From Mogibacterium sp. (GTDB lineage: Bacteria; Bacillota; Clostridia; Peptostreptococcales; Anaerovoracaceae), in NCBI GenBank assembly GCA_017434685.1, contig JAFREV010000072.1, positions 1 to 10,456 on the forward strand: a DNA stretch of 10,456 bases, written 5' to 3'. Position numbers and translations under genes: made by a program. Of the stretch, positions 1 to 5,900 are shown in pieces; positions within the stretch are counted from its first letter, which is position 1; each line of letters begins with the position of its first letter. A model generated the notes under the pieces. The model had not been told where the DNA came from. It did not search any database and saw nothing but the letters and a program-made list of their open reading frames with translations.

Positions 1-288
1 AGCATCCAGCCGGGATTCCAGGAGAGTTTCTCCGCAATGTTCCCGAGACCACGTCAGGACGGAGTTGAGGATATGGCGGGCGACCAGCACTATATCAGAG
101 ACATCCAGCACGAGACGCTGATCATCCACGGACGTGAGGACAGAGTAATTCCTCTATCCAATTCATACGAACTGCTCCAGCTGATTCCAAACGCAGAACT
201 TCACGTATTCGGCAAATGCGGACACTGGACTCAGATCGAGCATACCCAGGATTTCGCTAATCAGCTGAAAATTTTCTTCGAAAGATAA
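1..288 (+). CDS. 2-hydroxymuconic semialdehyde hydrolase, 3' part (5' end outside window)
   Basis: This is the last 95 codons of an alpha/beta-hydrolase that is open at the left window edge. The family (DmpD, XylF, TodF) cleaves the C-C bond of the meta ring-fission product, giving 2-oxopent-4-enoate and formate (or another acid from substituted catechols). Seen directly: the segment HGREDRVIPL carries the late acidic residue of the catalytic triad, and FGKCGHWTQIEH carries the catalytic histidine in the form typical of this subfamily. The stop is TAA at 286-288. The nucleophile serine region lies outside the window; full-length relatives are about 275-285 residues. The downstream genes encode the next pathway steps in order, which supports this substrate over a generic esterase. 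It is probably cotranscribed with the hydratase gene 152 bases downstream. Confidence 0.88.
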   Translation, partial: SIQPGFQESFSAMFPRPRQDGVEDMAGDQHYIRDIQHETLIIHGREDRVIPLSNSYELLQLIPNAELHVFGKCGHWTQIEHTQDFANQLKIFFER

Positions 289-308
289 ACCCCTCAATAT
301 TATTAGCA

Positions 309-336
309 CCGGGATGCGGCATCTGCCGCAACCCGG
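309..336 (+). other. Intercistronic stem-loop
   Basis: The arms CCGGG (309-313) and TGCGGCA (315-321) pair with TGCCGCA (324-330) and CCCGG (332-336). There is one A-A mismatch and a very short loop, giving a 12-bp GC-rich hairpin. No T-run follows it, so it is not a standard intrinsic terminator. It lies between the hydrolase and hydratase genes of one presumed operon. A role in mRNA processing or 3'-end protection of the upstream message is plausible but inferred. Confidence 0.6.
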
Positions 337-373
337 AGAACCTGATAAAACAAAACCGCAGGCCGAGACTAAA

Positions 374-386
374 CGCTTAAAAAGCG
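374..386 (+). other. Small hairpin in hydratase leader
   Basis: CGCTT (374-378) and AAGCG (382-386) are separated by AAA, giving a perfect 5-bp stem with a 3-base loop. It lies between the larger stem-loop and the palindrome in the same spacer. Alone it is weak evidence for function. It is listed because the 152-base spacer (289-440) contains three dyad-symmetric elements in a row. Confidence 0.35.
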
Positions 387-407
387 CGCAAAAACTCAGT
401 ACTACGG

Positions 408-423
408 TTTTGTGTACACAAAA
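408..423. promoter_or_regulatory. Perfect 16-bp palindrome, candidate operator
   Basis: TTTTGTGTACACAAAA reads identically on both strands, centred between bases 415 and 416. It ends 17 bases before the hydratase start codon. A gapless palindrome of this length next to a gene start suggests a binding site for a dimeric regulator. I cannot assign a regulator family, none is encoded in the window, and I see no convincing -35/-10 pair around it. As RNA it could also fold, but without a loop the DNA-site reading is preferred. Confidence 0.45.
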
Positions 424-440
424 AACGAAAGGGAAGAGAA

Positions 441-1220
441 ATGGCAAACGAAAACATTCAGAAATTTGCGGATATGCTCTACGAAGCCGAGAGGACGAGA
501 GTGGCCATAGAGCCGCTGACCGATATGGACGGAAGTCTGACCATCGATGACGCATATGCAATCCAACTTGCCAATATCGACAGAGTCGTAAAAGAGGGAC
601 AGGTCATATCCGGCAAGAAGATCGGACTGACTTCAGAGGGAATTCAGAAGCAGCTCGGCGTAAACGAACCTGACTACGGACATCTTTTCGAGTCGATGTA
701 CTGCAAGGACGGCAGCTGCAATATCGATGAACTGATCAGTGCCAGGATTGAGGGCGAGATTGCCTTCATCCTTAAAGAAGGGCTCTCGGGCGGCAATGTC
801 ACGGCGGATGATGTTCGCAAGGCTACTGAGTATGTGGTGCCTGCGTTTGAAATCGTAGACAGTCGAGTTGCCGACTGGAGGATCAAACTCATTGACACCG
901 TATCCGACAACGCATCATCGGGCAGATATGTGCTTTCGGACTCGAGATGGAAGATTGATGAAGTGGATCTTCCGAGTGTGGAGATGAAGCTGTACAAGAA
1001 CGGCGAACTCGTAAACGAAGGCAAGGGCTCAGCGGTACTCGGTGATCCGGCGGAAGCGGTTGCGTGGCTTGCCAATAAACTCTGGGGATACGGAGTCGAG
1101 TTCTTCAAGGGAGAGGTAATACTCTCGGGAGCGCTTTCGGCAACCGTAACGGCAGAGAAGGGTGATGTATTTATGGCAGACTTCGGAGATTTCGGAAAGG
1201 TAGAAGCCTGCTTCGTATAG
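441..1220 (+). CDS. dmpE: 2-oxopent-4-enoate (2-keto-4-pentenoate) hydratase
   Basis: The predicted 259-residue cytosolic enzyme adds water to 2-oxopent-4-enoate (2-hydroxypenta-2,4-dienoate) to give 4-hydroxy-2-oxovalerate. The length matches the DmpE/XylJ/MhpD family, which folds like fumarylacetoacetate hydrolase. Seen: the KKIGLTS segment (59-65) with the family active-site lysine near 60; the DYGHLF segment (78-83) with the conserved Asp78; and three acidic residues expected to bind the divalent metal, Glu104 and Glu106 in EGEIAF and Glu137 in PAFEIVDSR. The C-terminal GDPAEAVAWL and SGAL segments are also typical. The ATG at 441 is preceded by a purine-rich but imperfect ribosome binding site (AAGGGAAG, 429-436). 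It lies between the hydrolase and acetaldehyde dehydrogenase genes, the same D-E-F order as in the Pseudomonas dmp and xyl operons. A relative acting on 2-oxohept-3-ene-1,7-dioate is possible but fits the neighbours less well. Confidence 0.92.
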   Translation: MANENIQKFADMLYEAERTRVAIEPLTDMDGSLTIDDAYAIQLANIDRVVKEGQVISGKKIGLTSEGIQKQLGVNEPDYGHLFESMYCKDGSCNIDELISARIEGEIAFILKEGLSGGNVTADDVRKATEYVVPAFEIVDSRVADWRIKLIDTVSDNASSGRYVLSDSRWKIDEVDLPSVEMKLYKNGELVNEGKGSAVLGDPAEAVAWLANKLWGYGVEFFKGEVILSGALSATVTAEKGDVFMADFGDFGKVEACFV

Positions 1221-1262
1221 AGACATATAGAAACTATTACTGAAACGATGAAGGAGTAAGAC

Positions 1263-2156
1263 ATGGCAGACAAGATCAAAGTGGGCGTTATAGGCCCCGG
1301 CAATATCGGATCGGATCTTATGTACAAGATCTTCCGAAGCAAGAATCTGGAAATGGCCATGATGGCGGGAATCGTCGAGTCGGAGGGCATTAAGAGAGCC
1401 AGAGGCTTCGGAGTTCCGACGACGATAGAAGGCGTAGACGGACTTATTAAGGACGGCGATAAAGATATCAGAATCGTATTCGATGCAACAAGCGCTGCCG
1501 CTCATCTTAAGTTCAACGGACCTAAGCTCAAGGAGAACGGCATCGTAGCGATCGACCTGACTCCGGCGGCCATCGGACCGTACTGCGTACCTCTCGTAAA
1601 CTTGGATAAACTTGCCGACGAGCAGGATATCAATATGGTTACCTGCGGAGGACAGGCTACGATTCCTATCGTGCACGCGGTATCGAGAGTTGCCGGTGCG
1701 GAATATGCGGAGATAATTGCCTGCATATCGAGCAAGAGCGCGGGCCCGGGTACGAGAGCCAACATGGACGAATTCACAGAGACTACAAGCAAGGCCATCG
1801 AAGTGGTCGGCGGTGCAGAGAAGGGAAAGGCGATTATAGTTTTGAACCCTGCAGAGCCTCCGCTGATGATGACCAACACCATCCACGTAAGGGTTAAAGA
1901 CAAGCAGGTTCCTTTCAAGAAAATCGAAAAATCCATACTAGTAATGGTTGAGGATCTGAAGTCTTATGTACCGGGTTATCAACTCAGGGTGCCGCCTACG
2001 ATGGAAGGAGACAAAGTGACAACGATAGTACAGGTGGAAGGACAGGCGGATTTCCTGCCGGCATATTCCGGAAACCTTGACATCATCAATTCGGCAGCCG
2101 TTGCAGCAGCTGAGAAGATTGCCGAGAGAATGCTTGCGGAAGGAGGTAACAAGTAA
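1263..2156 (+). CDS. dmpF: Acetaldehyde dehydrogenase (acylating)
   Basis: This 297-residue protein belongs to the DmpF/BphJ/MhpF family, which oxidises acetaldehyde to acetyl-CoA with NAD+ and CoA. Seen: an N-terminal Rossmann motif GPGNIGSD (11-18); the catalytic cysteine Cys128 in MVTCGGQATIPIVHA; SAGPGTRANMDEF (159-171), typical of the family; and NPAEPPLMMTNTI (195-207). In characterised systems the enzyme forms a stable complex with the DmpG-type aldolase and receives acetaldehyde through a channel, keeping the toxic aldehyde out of the cytosol. That fits the arrangement here, where its TAA stop shares one base with the ATG of the aldolase gene. The start at 1263 has a good AAGGAG site at 1251-1256. 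This is the short monofunctional type, not an AdhE-like fusion. Arginine is encoded mainly by AGA/AGG. Confidence 0.95.
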   Translation: MADKIKVGVIGPGNIGSDLMYKIFRSKNLEMAMMAGIVESEGIKRARGFGVPTTIEGVDGLIKDGDKDIRIVFDATSAAAHLKFNGPKLKENGIVAIDLTPAAIGPYCVPLVNLDKLADEQDINMVTCGGQATIPIVHAVSRVAGAEYAEIIACISSKSAGPGTRANMDEFTETTSKAIEVVGGAEKGKAIIVLNPAEPPLMMTNTIHVRVKDKQVPFKKIEKSILVMVEDLKSYVPGYQLRVPPTMEGDKVTTIVQVEGQADFLPAYSGNLDIINSAAVAAAEKIAERMLAEGGNK

Positions 2157-3166
2157 TGAAGAACAGAAGAGTAAGACTTGTAGATACCACACTCCGCGAC
2201 GGAAGTCACGCAGTCAGACACAGCTTCGATACTAAACAGGTAGCGAAAATCGCCAAAGGACTCGACAAAAGCGGCGTTGAGATAATCGAAATATCTCACG
2301 GCGACGGCCTCGGCGGCTCGAGTTTCAACTACGGTTTCTCGAAAACTGATGAACTGAAACTCATCGGTGCAGCTGCAAAGGAAGTCAAAAACGGCAAGGT
2401 AGCAGTCCTGCTGCTCCCGGGTATCGGAACTATAGCCGATCTCAAGAACGCAAAGAAAGCGGGTGCCGATGTCGTAAGAGTTGCCACTCATGTGACAGAG
2501 GCGGACGTATCGGCAGAGCACATATACGCAGCCAAGGAACTGGATATGATGGCAGTGGGCTTCCTGATGATGGTCCATATGGCACCTGTCGAGAGGATAG
2601 TAGAGGAAGCTCTCAAGATGGAAAGCTACGGAGCCGACTACATCAACATGGCGGATTCGTCAGGCTACCTCCTCCCTGAGGATGTGGCAGCCAGGATCAA
2701 AGCTGTGGCGGAGGCTGTAAAGATTCCTGTAGGTTTCCACGCTCATAACAATATGGGTATGGCAGTTGCAAACTCGCTGGCGGCAGTTGAGGCGGGTGCG
2801 ACTTATGTCGACGCAACGCTAAGGGGACTCGGCGCAGGATCGGGCAATACGCAGCTCGAGGTTCTCGCAGGAGTTCTCAAGAGAGCCGGAGTTGACACCG
2901 GAGATGTAGATTTCTACGGACTCATGGATGTGGCCGCGGAAGCGGTGGATCCGATTATGCAAAGACCGCAGATTATAGACAACGGCTCGTTTATGCTCGG
3001 CTACGCAGGCGTATACTCGAGTTTCCTGCTCCACGTATATGATGCAGCAAAGAAATACAAACTCGATCCGAGAGACATACTCGTGGAACTCGGAAGAAGA
3101 GGAATGGTAGGCGGACAGGAGGATATGATTATCGATGTTGCTTACCAACTCTCACAAAAGAAATAG
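2156..3166 (+). CDS. dmpG: 4-hydroxy-2-oxovalerate aldolase
   Basis: This 336-residue class II, metal-dependent pyruvate aldolase of the DmpG/BphI/MhpE family splits 4-hydroxy-2-oxovalerate into pyruvate and acetaldehyde. Seen: TTLRDGSHAVRH (11-22), giving Arg14, metal ligand Asp15 and His18; the second metal site FHAHNN (194-199) with His195 and His197; and Tyr287 in YAGVYSSF, matching the family active-site tyrosine. The C-terminal stretch from about 288, with LGRRGMVGGQEDM (312-324), is the DmpG-specific helical region that contacts the dehydrogenase partner and separates this protein from isopropylmalate synthases. Its ATG overlaps the preceding stop by one base (TAATG), and its AGGAGG site (2141-2146) lies inside the dehydrogenase gene. 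Translation is therefore probably coupled, suiting an equimolar channelling complex. Confidence 0.95.
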   Translation: MKNRRVRLVDTTLRDGSHAVRHSFDTKQVAKIAKGLDKSGVEIIEISHGDGLGGSSFNYGFSKTDELKLIGAAAKEVKNGKVAVLLLPGIGTIADLKNAKKAGADVVRVATHVTEADVSAEHIYAAKELDMMAVGFLMMVHMAPVERIVEEALKMESYGADYINMADSSGYLLPEDVAARIKAVAEAVKIPVGFHAHNNMGMAVANSLAAVEAGATYVDATLRGLGAGSGNTQLEVLAGVLKRAGVDTGDVDFYGLMDVAAEAVDPIMQRPQIIDNGSFMLGYAGVYSSFLLHVYDAAKKYKLDPRDILVELGRRGMVGGQEDMIIDVAYQLSQKK

Positions 3167-3199
3167 TTATCGCTTAACGAGATTAACTGAGGTAGCGCC

Positions 3200-3478
3200 A
3201 TGACATATGAAATCAAAGACGCCGAATCAGGAACAACTTACATCGGCAGAGACGATGAAAGCATATTCGGGGCTATGCACAAAAGCGGCCGGAGCATTTT
3301 CAAGGGTGGATGCGAAGGTGGAGGCTGCGGAATATGCAAGGTGAAAATCCTCGAGGGAGAGTACGTGACATTCAAAATAATGAGCAGAAGGCACGTTACC
3401 GAGGAGGAAGAATCGCAAGGCATTGTACTTGCATGCTGTGTAAAACCTTCAAGCAATATATTGCTGGAGAAGGCATAA
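3200..3478 (+). CDS. Plant-type [2Fe-2S] ferredoxin, XylT/DmpQ-like
   Basis: This 92-residue protein has the plant-type ferredoxin cluster motif: Cys38, Cys43 and Cys46 in CEGGGCGIC, with the fourth ligand in LACC near the C terminus. Alignment of the following KPSSNI stretch favours Cys79 over Cys80. In Pseudomonas the homologues XylT, DmpQ and NahT are encoded next to catechol 2,3-dioxygenase. They reduce its iron back to Fe(II) after oxidative inactivation, especially with 4-methylcatechol. The gene here directly precedes the dioxygenase gene, with a 46-base gap, so that role is the best inference. The start at 3200 has a modest GAGGT site (3189-3193). No reductase for it is visible in the window. 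A general electron carrier is the alternative, but the neighbour argues against it. Confidence 0.87.
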   Translation: MTYEIKDAESGTTYIGRDDESIFGAMHKSGRSIFKGGCEGGGCGICKVKILEGEYVTFKIMSRRHVTEEEESQGIVLACCVKPSSNILLEKA

Positions 3479-3524
3479 AAAGAGATCCCTAATAAACGAT
3501 GAACTAATAAAAAGGAGGACAACT

Positions 3525-4445
3525 ATGGCTATTACTAAGACAATCCGTCCGGGATTAATCCAGATGAGAGTAACCAATCTCGACGAGTCAGTTGCATTCT
3601 ATCGTGATGTGCTCGGCCTCGACGTAGTAGGCAAGACATCCGACGGACGCGTGATGTTCAAGACATTTGATGAGTTTGATCATCACTCGGTAGTTCTGAG
3701 AGCTGCACCGGAATCCGGTTTCGACTATGTTGCATTCAAGGTAACAGATGCTGAGACTCTCGAAGAACTCAAAGCAGCTACAGAGGAATTCGGCTATCCT
3801 GTAGACATCGCAAGCGATGAGCAGCCGGGCTACGGCAAGAGATACGGATTCACACTCTGCACAGGCCACAGAATCGAGCTCTATGCAGAAGTAGATATGG
3901 CTGAGAACATTCCTATGCTTCTCAATCCGGATCCATGGATCGACCCGCCTCGCGGCATGAAGGCTCAGAGATTCGACCATCTTCTGCTTTACGGACCAAA
4001 CATCGGAGAGGCAGTAAGATACTTCACTGAAGTTCTCGGAATGTTCTATCCTGAGTACTGCAACACACCTGACGGAAAGCCTTTCGCTTACTGGCTGACA
4101 GGCGGCAACAAAGCTCACGACATCGCTTTCGTTGAGTACGAGAAGCCAAATACAATCCACCATCACGCATTCTATCTTGAGGACTGGAATGCAATCGGAC
4201 ACGCTGCTGACCTGATTGGTAAGAACAGAGTTAAGAGAGACGTAGGTCCTACTCGTCACGCAATCACTCGCGGACAGACAATCTACTTCTTCGAGCCATC
4301 AGGCAACAGAATCGAGACATACGCAGGCGGATATGCAGCTTATCCTGACAATCCGAAGCGTCAGTGGACAGTTGATGAACTCGGCAGAGGATTCTTCTAC
4401 TATGAAGGCGAGCTGATTCCGTCATTCCTCGAAGTAGTTACGTAG
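3525..4445 (+). CDS. xylE: Catechol 2,3-dioxygenase (extradiol, type I)
   Basis: This 306-residue Fe(II) enzyme, close in length to XylE/DmpB, opens catechol next to the diol with O2, giving 2-hydroxymuconic semialdehyde. It has the two-module vicinal-oxygen-chelate layout: an N-terminal module (about 8-125) and a catalytic C-terminal module (about 148-270). Metal ligands are His152 (FDHLLLY), His213 (within HHH, 212-214) and Glu264 (SGNRIE). Second-sphere His198, His245 (GPTRHAITRG) and Tyr254 (TIYFFEPSGN) are all in place, each one residue below XylE numbering, so the active site appears intact. The AAGGAGG site (3512-3518) is the strongest in the cluster. Seven of its 17 arginine codons are CGT/CGC, more than in neighbouring genes. 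It ends the cluster, about 100 bases before a strong terminator. The exact catechol used (methyl-, chloro- or plain) cannot be told. Confidence 0.95.
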   Translation: MAITKTIRPGLIQMRVTNLDESVAFYRDVLGLDVVGKTSDGRVMFKTFDEFDHHSVVLRAAPESGFDYVAFKVTDAETLEELKAATEEFGYPVDIASDEQPGYGKRYGFTLCTGHRIELYAEVDMAENIPMLLNPDPWIDPPRGMKAQRFDHLLLYGPNIGEAVRYFTEVLGMFYPEYCNTPDGKPFAYWLTGGNKAHDIAFVEYEKPNTIHHHAFYLEDWNAIGHAADLIGKNRVKRDVGPTRHAITRGQTIYFFEPSGNRIETYAGGYAAYPDNPKRQWTVDELGRGFFYYEGELIPSFLEVVT

Positions 4446-4468
4446 AAACTGCGGAAAGACAATCTTTG

Positions 4469-4492
4469 CTGAAAGGAAGTAATTCCTTGCAG
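4469..4492 (+). other. 3'-UTR stem-loop
   Basis: AAGGAA (4473-4478) pairs with TTCCTT (4483-4488) around a GTAA loop. After one A-G mismatch, CTG (4469-4471) pairs with CAG (4490-4492). It lies just after the dioxygenase stop codon. No T-run follows, so it is not itself a terminator. Confidence 0.45.
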
Positions 4493-4522
4493 ACAGGAAC
4501 AAAAATCGGAACATGAATACAG

Positions 4523-4540
4523 ATGCAATCTCCCTTGCAT
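4523..4540 (+). other. Second 3'-UTR stem-loop
   Basis: ATGCAA (4523-4528) and TTGCAT (4535-4540) are perfect complements around a 6-base loop. GCATT (4537-4541) can pair instead with AATGC (4545-4549), which would compete both with this stem and with the first bases of the terminator stem. The terminator is far more stable, so any switching role is speculative. Confidence 0.4.
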
Positions 4541-4547
4541 TGACAAT

Positions 4548-4576
4548 GCCCCGGGCTTACGCCCGGGGCCGTTTTT
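4548..4576 (+). terminator. Rho-independent terminator of the meta-cleavage cluster
   Basis: A perfect 9-bp GC-rich stem, GCCCCGGGC (4548-4556) with GCCCGGGGC (4561-4569), closes a TTAC loop and is followed after two bases by five Ts. It sits about 100 bases after the catechol 2,3-dioxygenase stop, so it should end that transcript and separate it from hydF. Confidence 0.92.
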
Positions 4577-4580
4577 ATAC

Positions 4581-4607
4581 TTGCATAATTAAATAATAGT
4601 GTATAAT
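4581..4607 (+). promoter_or_regulatory. Putative sigma-A promoter for hydF
   Basis: A consensus -10 box TATAAT lies at 4602-4607. The possible -35, TTGCAT at 4581-4586, gives a short 15-base spacing; ACTTGC at 4579-4584 would give 17. It follows directly after the terminator of the preceding operon, where a new promoter is expected. Transcription would begin near 4614, inside the ribosome binding site at 4613-4618, leaving an unusually short leader. The true start may therefore use other AT-rich boxes slightly upstream. Confidence 0.4.
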
Positions 4608-4625
4608 CATTTGGGAGGAATACAA

Positions 4626-5900
4626 ATGGCAGGATTAAATCAAACGCCGAGTGGCGAACGTGTACATATAGGTTTTTTCGGCAGGAGGAATGCCGGAAAG
4701 TCGAGCGTGGTAAATGCGGTGACCGGACAGGAGGTCGCCGTTGTTTCGGATGTAAAGGGAACGACGACGGATCCCGTTACCAAGTCCATGGAGATACTTC
4801 CGCTCGGGCCGGTTGTCGTGATAGACACGCCGGGCTTTGATGACAGCGGAAGCCTCGGAGAACTAAGAGTAGAGAGAACGAGGCGCATACTCGAAAAGAC
4901 CGACATAGCTGTGCTGATTGTGGATTCGACCGAAGGGATGAAGCAATGCGATTTGGAATTGCTCGCTTTATTTGATGAGCGCAAACTGCCTTATGTTATT
5001 GTGATGAATAAATCCGATCTCGGTGAAAAGGCGGGTGAAAAGAATGCTGCGGCTTGGGGAGTGATAAGCGGAGACGGGAAAGAATCCGGATTTAAGGCTC
5101 CTGTTGTGAAGACAAGTGCAGTCACTGGCGAGGGAATTGAGGAGCTGAAGAATACAATTGCCGCGCTTAAACCGGCGGAAAAGGAGATTCCTCTCGTGTC
5201 GGATAAAATAAAAGAAGGAGACATCGTGCTGCTGGTGGTGCCGATAGATAAGGCGGCGCCGAAAGGCAGGCTTATCCTGCCTCAGCAGCAGACGATCAGG
5301 GACATAATCGATGCGGGGGCGTCTGCTGTTGTGGTCCGAGACTCGGAACTCGCAGAGACGCTCGAAAGGCTCGGACCTTCGGCGCGCCCGGCTCTCGTAA
5401 TCACGGACAGCCAGGTCTTCGGCAAAGTAGACAAGATAGTTCCGCCTGAGATACCGCTCACTTCATTTTCGATACTGATGGCGCGGCACAAAGGACTTCT
5501 TGAAGAAGCCGTGCGAGGGATTGCCGCGATAAAAAAACTCAAGGACGGGGACAAGGTTCTCATTGCCGAGGGCTGCACGCACCACAGACAGTGCGGGGAT
5601 ATAGGAAGAGACAAGATACCGAAATGGATTTCGGATTTCACCGGAAAAGATATACAATTTGAAATGACCAGCGGGGGCGGTTACCCGTCAGACCTGACGG
5701 ATTACGCACTCGTAGTGCACTGCGGCGGATGCATGCTTAACGAACGCGAAGTTGGATACCGCGTTAAATCAGCGTCAGTGCAGAGCGTTCCGATTACGAA
5801 TTACGGAACATTAATCGCACACGTTCACGGCATATTAGCCCGCAGCATTGGAATATTTCCGGAGCTGGAGTACAATAGGGACGAGGGGGACGAACAATGA
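4626..5900 (+). CDS. hydF: [FeFe]-hydrogenase H-cluster maturation GTPase HydF
   Basis: HydF is the scaffold on which HydE and HydG assemble the diiron subcluster before transfer to apo-hydrogenase. The 424-residue product has the expected order. The N-terminal GTPase domain carries the P-loop GRRNAGKSS (19-27), switch GTTTDP (45-50), DTPG (67-70), NKSD (128-131) and TSA (163-165). A dimerisation domain follows. The C-terminal cluster-binding domain has Cys317-x-His319 and, 45 residues on, His365-Cys366-xx-Cys369, the HydF-specific pattern that separates it from TrmE and Era GTPases. I choose the ATG at 4626, which has a good GGGAGG site at 4613-4618. An in-frame GTG at 4599 would add nine residues but overlaps the -10 box. 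HydE, HydG and a hydrogenase are not in the window. Its stop overlaps the next start by 4 nt. The product implies an oxygen-sensitive hydrogen metabolism. Confidence 0.95.
   Translation: MAGLNQTPSGERVHIGFFGRRNAGKSSVVNAVTGQEVAVVSDVKGTTTDPVTKSMEILPLGPVVVIDTPGFDDSGSLGELRVERTRRILEKTDIAVLIVDSTEGMKQCDLELLALFDERKLPYVIVMNKSDLGEKAGEKNAAAWGVISGDGKESGFKAPVVKTSAVTGEGIEELKNTIAALKPAEKEIPLVSDKIKEGDIVLLVVPIDKAAPKGRLILPQQQTIRDIIDAGASAVVVRDSELAETLERLGPSARPALVITDSQVFGKVDKIVPPEIPLTSFSILMARHKGLLEEAVRGIAAIKKLKDGDKVLIAEGCTHHRQCGDIGRDKIPKWISDFTGKDIQFEMTSGGGYPSDLTDYALVVHCGGCMLNEREVGYRVKSASVQSVPITNYGTLIAHVHGILARSIGIFPELEYNRDEGDEQ

Noticed and set aside
314..550. 78-codon + strand frame across the hydrolase-hydratase spacer
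   Set aside because: It spans the stem-loop and palindrome, overlaps the hydratase start in another frame, and has a basic, low-complexity translation.
1029..1886. Long open frame on the minus strand across the hydratase and dehydrogenase genes
   Set aside because: It lies antisense to two genes with clear family motifs, and its translation has no recognisable domain. It is a shadow of + strand codon bias.
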